From Bacteroidales bacterium (GTDB lineage: Bacteria; Bacteroidota; Bacteroidia; Bacteroidales; UBA1402), in assembly GCA_017464285.1 (NCBI GenBank), contig JAFUDT010000008.1, positions 1-43,892 on the forward strand: DNA of 43,892 bases. Reading direction: 5' to 3'. Positions 34,096 to 42,251 of the stretch are shown one piece after another. Numbering within the stretch: the stretch's first letter is position 1; each line of letters starts with the position of its first letter. The notes under the pieces were generated by a model. It was not told where the DNA came from, did not search any database, and saw only the letters and a program-made list of their open reading frames with translations. A program made the translations under genes and the position numbers.

Positions 34096-35553
34096 TTAAA
34101 GGGTTGAATATTGATTTGTCGTTTTGTTTTCCTTGTGTCTGAGCCAGAAGAACAAGCCCGTGCAGCAGGCGGCAAAGGCCAGGCCGATGCCGACGGAGGT
34201 CTGGAGCGGCAGGCGCAGTCCTTCCGGGGCACATAATATATAGGTGGAGCAGACCACGGTCATGAAGATGGCCGGAATCAGCGTGATGATCCAGGGTTTG
34301 TGCCGGCGGTAAAGATAGACGGTGACGGCCCAGAGGGTGAAGGCGGCCAGGGTTTGGTTGGTGAAGGCGAAATAGCGCCAGATGATATCGAAGTTGATCT
34401 GCAGCAGTATGACCGAGACGGCAAACAGCGGCAGGCTGAGCCATACGCGGTTCCAGAAACTTTTCTGGCTGATATTCAGTGCTTCGGCGATGATCAGGCG
34501 GCAGGAGCGGAAGGCCGTGTCGGCCGAGGTGATCGGGGCGGCTACCACTCCCAGCAAGGCCAGCACGGCACCGAATTTGCCCAGCCAACCGTGAGCGATT
34601 TTGTCAACGATGACCGAAGCGTTGTTACCGACGGCCAGGACGCTCTCCTGGAAGCTGCCGATACTGCCGAAAAAAGTCATGGCGGCGGCAGCCCAGATCA
34701 GGGCGACGATACCTTCGGCCACCATGGCGCCGTAGAATATCTTGCGCCCTTCGGTCTCTTTCCTGATGCAGCGGGCCATCATGGGCGACTGGGTGGCATG
34801 AAAACCCGAGACGGCACCGCAGGCCACCGTGATGAACATCATCGGGAAAAGATGCATTTTGCTGGCGTTGGGATGCATGTTCCGGAAGGTGTCGCCCCTT
34901 AGCTCAGGCATGTCTCCGGCATTGAAAATCAGCATGAAGAACAGGGCGACCGCCATGAACAGCAGGGCAAATCCGAATATGGGATACAGGTTGCCTATTA
35001 TTTTGTCGATGGGGAAGATACAGGCCACCAGAAAATAAATAAAAATGACCACAATCCAGAAATTCAGGTCCATCAGGCCCCCGAAAGCATTGTCTGTCAG
35101 GCCGGCCAGGATGTTGGACGGGCCGTTGACGAATACTGTGCCGACCATGACCATGAGAATGACAATCAACACGCGCATCAGTATTTTGACGGGTCTGCCC
35201 AGATAGATGCCAATCAGGTCGGGCAGACTGGTGCCGTTGTGTCGTTCGGATATCATGCCGGAAAAATAATCATGGACTGCTCCGATGAAGATGGTGCCGA
35301 AAGTGATCCACAGAAAAACTACCGGGCCGTACATGGCTCCCAGCACGGCACCGAAAATAGGCCCCAGACCGGCGATGTTCAAAAATTGAATGAGGAAGAT
35401 TTTCCAGGTGGGCAGAGGGACGTAGTCTACGCCGTCCCGGCTGGCTTCTGCCGGAGTTTTCCGGTCGTCCGGACCGAAAATCCGGTCAACGAACTTTCCA
35501 TAGACGAAATATCCGCCGACCAACAAGATGAGACATACAGCAAATGTAATCAT
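34096..35553 (-). CDS. cstA: CstA-family transporter (carbon starvation protein A-like)
   Basis: 485 residues with many hydrophobic helices. The opening contains the family pattern GGYFVYGKFVDRIFG and LNIAGLGPIFGAVLGAMYGP. VHDYFSGMISERHNG and the later SGFHATQSPMMARC (Cys in a helix start) are also typical. CstA/BtsT members take up peptides or pyruvate with protons. At 485 residues it is shorter than E. coli CstA and lacks its C-terminal extension, as is common in Bacteroidetes. It is divergent from pyruvate:ferredoxin oxidoreductase, which supports pyruvate as a substrate (inference). It leads a minus-strand run with the giant lipoprotein and the barrel. Confidence 0.9.
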   Translation of the reverse strand: MITFAVCLILLVGGYFVYGKFVDRIFGPDDRKTPAEASRDGVDYVPLPTWKIFLIQFLNIAGLGPIFGAVLGAMYGPVVFLWITFGTIFIGAVHDYFSGMISERHNGTSLPDLIGIYLGRPVKILMRVLIVILMVMVGTVFVNGPSNILAGLTDNAFGGLMDLNFWIVVIFIYFLVACIFPIDKIIGNLYPIFGFALLFMAVALFFMLIFNAGDMPELRGDTFRNMHPNASKMHLFPMMFITVACGAVSGFHATQSPMMARCIRKETEGRKIFYGAMVAEGIVALIWAAAAMTFFGSIGSFQESVLAVGNNASVIVDKIAHGWLGKFGAVLALLGVVAAPITSADTAFRSCRLIIAEALNISQKSFWNRVWLSLPLFAVSVILLQINFDIIWRYFAFTNQTLAAFTLWAVTVYLYRRHKPWIITLIPAIFMTVVCSTYILCAPEGLRLPLQTSVGIGLAFAACCTGLFFWLRHKENKTTNQYSTL

Positions 35554-35852
35554 TGCTCTTTTATTACATACAGCATCTGTCTACCGCCTCTTGCGCCAGA
35601 TGGACGACAAGTAAGGCAACAAATGCTGTTTCAGTCTATTACTAAGCGACAAAGATATAGATTATTATTGAATGCAATGCTTTTTCGGAAAAAAAATGCA
35701 GTGATTTTTGCCGGGGTAGGAAGAGCTTCGGCCAAACTGATGATTTCGTTTGCATTTGCGCGCAAAAGGCAGTACATTTGCACCAAATATTTTCAATTTC
35801 CGACAATAGGATCCGATACTTGAACAATAACCCAATAATTACCGATAAACAG
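35554..35852. promoter_or_regulatory. divergent cstA/nifJ control region with alternative hairpins
   Basis: 299 bases. Toward cstA, TATCTTTG on the minus strand (35657-35650) is a perfect -7 element, with only a poor -33 (ATTG at 35678-35675). It implies a cstA leader of about 90 bases. Within that leader two inverted repeats overlap: ATGCTGT (35623-35629) with ACAGCAT (35570-35576), and CATCTG (35574-35579) with CAGATG (35597-35602). They share bases 35574-35576 and so cannot form together, as in leaders with alternative folds. The nifJ promoter is listed separately. Confidence 0.45.
35749..35780 (+). promoter_or_regulatory. Bacteroidetes promoter for pyruvate:ferredoxin oxidoreductase
   Basis: TTTG at 35749-35752, a 20-base spacer and TACATTTG at 35773-35780. 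The in-frame ATG at 35778 lies inside the promoter, so translation must start at 35853, about 65 bases into the transcript. Confidence 0.8.
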
Positions 35853-38800
35853 ATGAAACAGAAGAAATTTTTGACCTGCGATGGTAACGAGGCCGCTGCT
35901 CATGTGAGCTATATGTTCTCAGAAGTGGCTGCCATTTATCCTATCACCCCGTCATCTCCCATGGCGGAACATGTTGACGAATGGGCCGCCCGTGGCCGCA
36001 AAAACCTGTGGGGACAGACCGTCACTGTTCAGGAAATGCAGTCGGAGGCCGGCGCTGCCGGTGCCGTTCACGGTTCGCTCCAGGCTGGAGCCCTGACCAC
36101 CACGTTTACCGCTTCCCAGGGTCTTCTGCTGATGATTCCCAATATGTACAAGATCGCCGGTGAGCTGATTCCCTGCGTGTTCGACGTGTCGGCCCGGACA
36201 CTGGCCAGCCATGCTCTGTGCATCTTTGGCGACCATCAGGATGTGATGGCCTGCCGTCAGACCGGTTTCGCCATGCTGTGCGAGGGCTCTGTCCAGGAAG
36301 TTATGGACCTGACCGCTGTCGCCCATCTCGCTTCGCTGGAAACCTGTGTTCCCTTTGTGAATTTCTTCGACGGTTTCCGAACCTCGCACGAATACCACAA
36401 GATCGAAATGATGGATCAGGAGGATATCCGTCCTTTGGTCAACGAAGAATACATCAAGCGCTTCCGCGATCGCGCCATGAGTCCGGAGCGTCCCATTACC
36501 CGTGGTACTGCCGAGAATCCCGAGACTTTCTTCACTCATCGTGAAGCGTCCAACTCCTATTACGACAGTGTACCTGATGTGGTGGAAAAGTACCTGGGTG
36601 AGATTTCCAAAATCACGGGTCGTGAGTATCATCTGTTCTCTTATTACGGAGCCCAGGATGCCGACCGCATGATCATCCTGATGGGTTCGGCCACCGATGC
36701 CGCCCGCGAGGCTATCGACCATCTGAATGCCAACGGCCAGAAAGTGGGTATGATTTCGGTTCACCTTTATCGCCCGTTTTCTGTCAAGCACCTGCTCGCC
36801 TCAGTTCCCAAGACGGTCAAGCGTATTGCCGTATTGGATCGCACCAAGGAACCGGGTGCCAACGGTGAACCCCTTTACATCGATGTCAAGGATGCCTTCT
36901 ACGATGTGGAAAACCGTCCTCTTATCGTAGGCGGCCGTTACGGTCTGGGTTCTCACGACACCACTCCCGCTCAGATAATCAGCGTGTTCAATAATCTGGC
37001 CATGCCGGAGCCCAAGAACCATTTCACCATCGGTATCGTTGATGACGTCACCTTCACCTCCCTGCCAGAGGTCGAGGAAATCGCCCTGGGCGGCGACGGT
37101 ATGTTCCAGGCCAAGTTCTACGGTCTGGGTGCCGATGGCACAGTCGGTGCCAACAAGAACTCCGTCAAGATCATCGGCGACAACACCGACAAGTATTGCC
37201 AGGCCTATTTCTCCTATGATTCCAAGAAGTCGGGCGGCTTCACCTGCTCGCATCTGCGTTTCGGAGATACGCCCATCCGTTCGACCTATCTGGTCACCAC
37301 CCCCAACTTCGTGGCCTGCCATGTCCAGGCCTACCTGCACATGTATGACGTGACACGCGGTCTGCAGAAGAATGGTACCTTCCTGCTCAATACCATCTTT
37401 GAAGGCGAGGAGTTGGAACGGTTCATGCCCAACAAGGTGAAACGTTATTTTGCTAAGAACAACATCACTGTCTATACGATCAACGCCACCAAGATTGCCC
37501 AGGAAATCGGTCTGGGCAACCGTACCAATACAATTCTCCAGTCGGCCTTCTTCCGCATCACCGGTGTCATCCCGGTTGAACTGGCCGTGGAGAAGATGAA
37601 GGCAGCCATCGTCAAGTCTTATGGCTCCAAGGGCCAGGATGTGGTCGATCTGAACTACGCTGCCGTGGATCGCGGCGGTGAATACAAGCAGTTTGCCGTT
37701 AAGCCTGAATGGGCCGACCTGCCTGACGATACCGAGAAGTCCGATGATGCTCCCGCATTCGTGAAGGAACTGGTCCGTCCGATCAATGCCCAGTCGGGAG
37801 ACCTGCTGCCCGTCAGCGCCTTTGTCAAGCACGGTACTGCCGACGGTTCGTGGATGGTGGGTACCGCTGCCTACGAGAAGCGTGGCGTCGAAGCTTTTGT
37901 TCCCGCCTGGAACAAAGACAACTGTATCCAGTGCAACCAGTGCGCCTATATCTGTCCCCATGCAGCCATCCGTCCCTTCGTGCTGACTGATGACGAGCTC
38001 CAGGGCTTCGACGGCCTGGACACCATCGAAATGAAAGCTCCTGCCGCTATGAAGGGCATGCACTTCGTCATCGAGCCATCCGTGCTCGACTGCCTCGGCT
38101 GCGGCAACTGCGCCGACATTTGTCCGGGCAACCCCAAGACAGGCAAGGCGCTGACCATGGTCCCGTTCAATCCCGATGCTGCCGACATGAAGAAAATGGC
38201 CGCCGATTGGGACAAGTTGGTGAAGGTTCCCTCCAAACAGCACCTGGTGGACATCCGCAGCAATGTCAAGAATTCGCAGTTTGCACAGCCGCTGTTCGAG
38301 TTCTCCGGCGCTTGCTCCGGTTGCGGCGAGACACTGTATGTGAAGCTCATCTCCCAGCTCTTCGGCGACCGTCAGATGATTGCCAATGCCACTGGCTGCT
38401 CTTCTATCTACTCTGCTTCTATTCCTTCCACGCCTTATACCAAGAACGAGAAGGGACAGGGTCCCTGCTTCAACAACTCTCTGTTCGAGGACTTCTGCGA
38501 GTTCGGTCTGGGTATGCAACTGGCACACAAGAAAATGCGCGGCATCTTGCGCGAGAAGGCAGAAGAGCTGGTCAAGACCACCGCATTCGACTGGATGCGC
38601 GAGGCCACGCAGAAGTGGCTTGACACCTATGACGACTCCGCCGCCAACCGCACGGCTACCAATGAATTTGTGGCAGCACTCGAAAAGGCCATTCTGCCTA
38701 TTGACGGGGCTATCGGGTTCTGGCAGGGTCAGGGCATCGATATATATGGTGCCGAGGTGGCAGCACAGAAGTTGAAGGAGGCCAAGGAAGCCAAGGCTGC

Positions 38801-39545
38801 CGGCAGCCCGATCTGCCCCTGCCGCGGCTGTGCGCTGGAGAGCGAATTGCTGGAGGGCAAAGCACATCTGGCCAAACGCAGCCAGTGGATCATCGGCGGT
38901 GACGGTGCCTCTTACGATATCGGTTACGGCGGTCTCGACCATGTGATTGCCAGCGGTGAGGATGTCAATATTCTCGTACTTGATACGGAAGTCTATTCAA
39001 ATACCGGCGGACAGGCCTCCAAGGCTACGCCTCTCGGAGCTATCGCCCAGTTTGCCGCTCAGGGCAAGCGCATCCGCAAGAAGGATCTGGGTATGATTGC
39101 CACCACCTATGGTTATGTGTATGTGGCCCAGATTGCCATGGGTGCCGACCATGCCCAGTGTCTCAAGGCTATCCGCGAGGCTGAGGCCTGGCACGGCCCC
39201 AGCATCGTAATCGCCTATGCTCCCTGTATCAACCACGGCCTGAAGGCCAAGGGCGGTATGGGTAAGAGCCAGGCCGAGGAAAAGAAGGCTGTCGAATGCG
39301 GTTACTGGCACCTGTGGCGCTATAATCCTGCCCTGGCCGAGGAAGGGAAGAACCCCTTCTGCCTCGATTCCAAGGAGCCCAATTGGGAGAACTTCCATGA
39401 CTTCCTGATGGGCGAGGTCCGTTATCTCTCTGTCAAGAAGGCCTATCCCGACGAGGCTGAGGAACTCTTTGCCGAAGCACAGAAGATGGCTCAGCTGCGC
39501 TACAAGAGCTATGTGCGCAAGACGCAGGAAAACTGGGAAGAGTAG
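35853..39545 (+). CDS. nifJ: pyruvate:ferredoxin (flavodoxin) oxidoreductase
   Basis: 1230 residues, the full single-chain homodimeric type. It converts pyruvate and CoA to acetyl-CoA and CO2 while reducing ferredoxin, the main pyruvate-oxidising route in anaerobes. Order: domain I with the TPP-activating Glu in QEMQSEAGAAGAVHG; domain II; the gamma domain; a two-cluster ferredoxin domain with C691-C694-C697-C701 and C747-C750-C753-C757; and the C-terminal TPP domain with C821, C824 and C849 for the proximal cluster, GDGASYDIGYGG, and EVYSNTGGQASKATP. ATG 35853 gives MKQKKFLTCDGNEAAAHV, the family start. Its own promoter precedes it and a double hairpin follows. Divergent from cstA. Confidence 0.97.
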   Translation: MKQKKFLTCDGNEAAAHVSYMFSEVAAIYPITPSSPMAEHVDEWAARGRKNLWGQTVTVQEMQSEAGAAGAVHGSLQAGALTTTFTASQGLLLMIPNMYKIAGELIPCVFDVSARTLASHALCIFGDHQDVMACRQTGFAMLCEGSVQEVMDLTAVAHLASLETCVPFVNFFDGFRTSHEYHKIEMMDQEDIRPLVNEEYIKRFRDRAMSPERPITRGTAENPETFFTHREASNSYYDSVPDVVEKYLGEISKITGREYHLFSYYGAQDADRMIILMGSATDAAREAIDHLNANGQKVGMISVHLYRPFSVKHLLASVPKTVKRIAVLDRTKEPGANGEPLYIDVKDAFYDVENRPLIVGGRYGLGSHDTTPAQIISVFNNLAMPEPKNHFTIGIVDDVTFTSLPEVEEIALGGDGMFQAKFYGLGADGTVGANKNSVKIIGDNTDKYCQAYFSYDSKKSGGFTCSHLRFGDTPIRSTYLVTTPNFVACHVQAYLHMYDVTRGLQKNGTFLLNTIFEGEELERFMPNKVKRYFAKNNITVYTINATKIAQEIGLGNRTNTILQSAFFRITGVIPVELAVEKMKAAIVKSYGSKGQDVVDLNYAAVDRGGEYKQFAVKPEWADLPDDTEKSDDAPAFVKELVRPINAQSGDLLPVSAFVKHGTADGSWMVGTAAYEKRGVEAFVPAWNKDNCIQCNQCAYICPHAAIRPFVLTDDELQGFDGLDTIEMKAPAAMKGMHFVIEPSVLDCLGCGNCADICPGNPKTGKALTMVPFNPDAADMKKMAADWDKLVKVPSKQHLVDIRSNVKNSQFAQPLFEFSGACSGCGETLYVKLISQLFGDRQMIANATGCSSIYSASIPSTPYTKNEKGQGPCFNNSLFEDFCEFGLGMQLAHKKMRGILREKAEELVKTTAFDWMREATQKWLDTYDDSAANRTATNEFVAALEKAILPIDGAIGFWQGQGIDIYGAEVAAQKLKEAKEAKAAGSPICPCRGCALESELLEGKAHLAKRSQWIIGGDGASYDIGYGGLDHVIASGEDVNILVLDTEVYSNTGGQASKATPLGAIAQFAAQGKRIRKKDLGMIATTYGYVYVAQIAMGADHAQCLKAIREAEAWHGPSIVIAYAPCINHGLKAKGGMGKSQAEEKKAVECGYWHLWRYNPALAEEGKNPFCLDSKEPNWENFHDFLMGEVRYLSVKKAYPDEAEELFAEAQKMAQLRYKSYVRKTQENWEE

Positions 39546-39575
39546 GCTTGCTCTTCCCACTCGGCCTGCGGCCGA
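39534..39575 (+). terminator. double hairpin at the 3' end of nifJ
   Basis: A 9-bp perfect stem (TGGGAAGAG 39534-39542 with CTCTTCCCA 39551-39559) whose loop contains the stop codon is followed directly by TCGGCC-TGC-GGCCGA (39561-39575). No T-run follows, so it may be an mRNA-stabilising 3' structure rather than a classic terminator. Confidence 0.45.
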
Positions 39576-39610
39576 TGAGGCCCGATGAGGAAATTTAATC
39601 CGGAATAGCT

Positions 39611-41269
39611 ATGTCAACTGAAAGGAAAAGACGTCTTTCGGCAGTTGCCGTCTGGCTGCTGGCAGCAGGTCTTGGTCTGGCACCCTTTTCTGCCCGGGCT
39701 GCTACCTGGAACAGCCGCATTACGGGTTCTGCCCTGCAGTGCCGGGTCAGGACTGCCGACAGGCCACTGACAGATGCCAAGGGAAAGAACATGACCGTGG
39801 TCTATCTGGAGAACCTGGCCTGTGAGAAAATCGGACAGAATCCAGTTGAAACAGACGTACAGTGGTTGCTTGAAGAGGGTTATCAGGTGGTCGAGGTGGA
39901 CTATGCCGGGCATCCGGCCGCCAAGTCTCCCGGCATCAATATGGACATTATCGCCATCAACGATGCACTGAACAGCGGCTCTTTTGCCGGTGCCGTCAAT
40001 TGTTCCGACCATCGCTCCTACATCCTCTTCGAAGGCTATCGGCTGGCTCGGGACATCGCTTATTTTAAGGACGATCCAAGTGTCTACAACTATCCTGGTG
40101 GCTACACAGACGGCGATTCTCTCTATATGGACATCGCCTATCCGGCCAATGCCTCGAGACCCCTGCCTGCCGTGATATCTTTTTCCTACAGCAACAGTTG
40201 GCATGGCAACGAGCACAGGCGCCTGTTCCTGGGATATACCCTGGCTATGTTCGACGACAGCTTCCTGGAAGGGGCTCCGGCTGTCGGTATGGCCTGGGCC
40301 ATGGCCGATCATCCCAAGTATTGCGACTGGGGCAACGGCAAGCCTGTCGGTGGAGCCAACAAGGACTATGCTTCCTTTGAAGTCAATCCTGATGCGGCCC
40401 GGAAAGTAAAGTCCGCTGTCCGTACCCTGCGCGCCAAAGGCGCAGGGCTGGGTCTTTCCGGTCTAATCGGTGTATATGGCTTTTCCCGAGGTTCTGATGC
40501 AGGGTCGATGGCCGTCGGTGACAAATATGTGGCCGATTTCGAGCAGGCCGGTCTTCACCAGGATGTCTCCAGTTCTGTCCAGGTAGCGGCTCTGGGTTCG
40601 GGTGTCTTCGATTTTACGGAAATATACAGCGAAAACACTTCCGGTGACGAAAGACTGGAGACGCTTTGTCCCAAGGCATGGGGGGAACTGCGGACCAATC
40701 GCGACAAATGGGAATACCAAAGTTCTGTCTATCTGGTCGATACTAAAGCATCTGCTCCCGTGCTGTTCTTCTACAATCACAGTGATGCCCAATATTACCA
40801 GCATCAAATCCAGCGCTTCCAGCGTCGGCTCACAGCCAAGGGCATCGAACAGGGAGAGCTGACTGACTATGCCTCTGGTCATGCCGTTCCACAAGATACA
40901 GTTTCACTGGCGAAAATGTACCGTTTCTTTGGCCGGTATCTGCACCCCGAGGATACGGTTGGATATCCTTCTGCACTGAGTCTTCCTGCCCGGACGGAAT
41001 CATCTGCTGCGGTCCCTTTTGATTTGCGGGTGATTTCCTCGACGCGTAACGAAATCACCTGCACCTTTTCACTGTCAGCGTCTGCCAAAGTCGAGTTTTC
41101 AGCCCACGATATTACCGGACATCTGCTCTTGTCCCGTCAGGTGGCCCTGTCGGCCGGTTCTCAGAGCCTCAAACTAAGCCGTGATGCCAGATCCTGGCCG
41201 CAGGGGGTCTATCTCTTGCGGCTGACTGCTCCCGGAGGCACTCAGGTGCAGCGTTTCATTATCCGATAG
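39611..41269 (+). CDS. secreted alpha/beta-hydrolase-like protein with T9SS sorting domain
   Basis: 552 residues. Signal peptide 1-30 (APFSARA-ATWN). The catalytic domain (about 60-450) has the nucleophile elbow GFSRG with Ser292, a likely acid Asp392 in NHSDAQYY and a likely base His424 in ASGHAVPQD. This arrangement suits an esterase or prolyl-oligopeptidase-like hydrolase; an acetyl- or feruloyl-esterase acting on plant polysaccharide would fit the pectinase context, but this is inference. The last 75 residues (FSAHDITGHLLLSR, GVYLLRLTAPGG, ending QRFIIR) are a good match to the T9SS type A sorting domain, so it should be surface-exposed or released. It ends 2 bases from the CBM9-like gene on the other strand. 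Confidence 0.8.
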   Translation: MSTERKRRLSAVAVWLLAAGLGLAPFSARAATWNSRITGSALQCRVRTADRPLTDAKGKNMTVVYLENLACEKIGQNPVETDVQWLLEEGYQVVEVDYAGHPAAKSPGINMDIIAINDALNSGSFAGAVNCSDHRSYILFEGYRLARDIAYFKDDPSVYNYPGGYTDGDSLYMDIAYPANASRPLPAVISFSYSNSWHGNEHRRLFLGYTLAMFDDSFLEGAPAVGMAWAMADHPKYCDWGNGKPVGGANKDYASFEVNPDAARKVKSAVRTLRAKGAGLGLSGLIGVYGFSRGSDAGSMAVGDKYVADFEQAGLHQDVSSSVQVAALGSGVFDFTEIYSENTSGDERLETLCPKAWGELRTNRDKWEYQSSVYLVDTKASAPVLFFYNHSDAQYYQHQIQRFQRRLTAKGIEQGELTDYASGHAVPQDTVSLAKMYRFFGRYLHPEDTVGYPSALSLPARTESSAAVPFDLRVISSTRNEITCTFSLSASAKVEFSAHDITGHLLLSRQVALSAGSQSLKLSRDARSWPQGVYLLRLTAPGGTQVQRFIIR

Positions 41270-41271
41270 TA

Positions 41272-41913
41272 TTATCCTATCTCAATTGCTCCGAAGAATT
41301 CCGGCCGGTGGAAATCCGGACGTGGAGAGTGAATCTTCTGCCATGACAAATAGTGTGGTCGGCTTAAGTGATCACCGCATTTGTGGAAATTGGCCCGGAT
41401 GGTTTTGCCGGTCAGCGTGTTAATCTGATGCCGGAAAAATACCAGGAAGGGAATTTCCATCATTATTTCCCAGCTGGTGTACTCAAGTCGTTCGGGAAAA
41501 GGCTCCCATCCCAGGCTGCACCAGCGGCCTATCTGCGAGGTGATTTCCTCTCCGGCCCGCTGCCGGTCATGCCGTCCGTTGCCGCAGCCGACCAGCAAGG
41601 CTCCGATGCAGTTGCATTCAATGTTGTAATAAAGATCGTCATCGGCCACACTGACAAAAAATTCCACGCAGGAATCAGTCCAAATGTCGCCGTTGTCGTG
41701 ATGGTTGCATGCCAGTACACATTCTTCCTCCACTTTATAGTGAAGCAGCAGGCTGTGACCGGTGTTGGCCAGCCGGACGCCTACTCGCGGGCGGTAGGGA
41801 AAATCCGACCAGCTCACCTCGGCAATCGACTCGAAGGGCAGGCAGGCAAGGTCCATGGCCCGGCCTGTTTGCCGGACTTCTTGTCCGGACAGTGTCAATA
41901 AAGGACAAATCAT
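41272..41913 (-). CDS. CBM9-like carbohydrate-binding protein
   Basis: 213 residues with no signal peptide from this ATG. The pattern matches the family-9-like proteins common in Bacteroidales: WSDFPYRPRVGVRLA, then LLLHYKVEEE, DIWTDSCVEFFVS, YYNIECNCIGALL, a middle strand WEIMMEIPFLVFF, and a closing PEFFGAIEIG. CBM9 modules fold as a beta-sandwich and bind sugar chain ends. As a stand-alone protein without export signal its location is unclear. Several Cys (ECVLACNHH, CVEFF, CNC, CGNG) are noticeable for an envelope protein and argue for the cytoplasm. Convergent with the hydrolase gene. Confidence 0.75.
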   Translation of the reverse strand: MICPLLTLSGQEVRQTGRAMDLACLPFESIAEVSWSDFPYRPRVGVRLANTGHSLLLHYKVEEECVLACNHHDNGDIWTDSCVEFFVSVADDDLYYNIECNCIGALLVGCGNGRHDRQRAGEEITSQIGRWCSLGWEPFPERLEYTSWEIMMEIPFLVFFRHQINTLTGKTIRANFHKCGDHLSRPHYLSWQKIHSPRPDFHRPEFFGAIEIG

Positions 41914-42251
41914 CGGTTCAATAAATTAGAGCTGCGAAGATATGAAACGGCCGGAAATATACAAGGCATGTATCTTTTTTTAAGAATAAATTTTTGGTTA
42001 TTTAATTAATGATGGCAAAAGAACCTTGGATATATCCATTGTGCTATATCCAAGTTGGCGGGTTGGGCAGCTCGCCTTGTCCAATGGTTCATAGGCTCAG
42101 ATTAAATGAATTTAAATATATATAATTAGCATCAACTGGCTTATCGATACTATTGCACAGGTTGAAAAAAAGAGCGATTATTGCGTTTGCAAACTATAAT
42201 AATGCGAATAAATATACAGAAATATATACAACAACCTCAAATTACAACCCT
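41914..42251. promoter_or_regulatory. AT-rich 338-base divergent region with inverted repeats
   Basis: No gene is seen here. It separates the CBM9-like gene (minus) from the secreted gene at 42252 (plus). CTTGGATATA (42025-42034) and TATATCCAAG (42045-42054) form a perfect 10-bp inverted repeat with a 10-base loop. A second perfect palindrome, GTTTGCAAAC, lies at 42185-42194, about 58 bases before the next start. I found no exact TAnnTTTG on either strand; TACTATTG at 42148-42155 is one mismatch off and lacks a -33 partner. The area reads like a regulated promoter with operators, or a long structured leader. Confidence 0.5.

Noticed and set aside
36801..38942. 713-codon open frame on the minus strand
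   Set aside because: It is antisense to the well-conserved PFOR gene, has no family motifs, and reflects the codon bias of the real gene.
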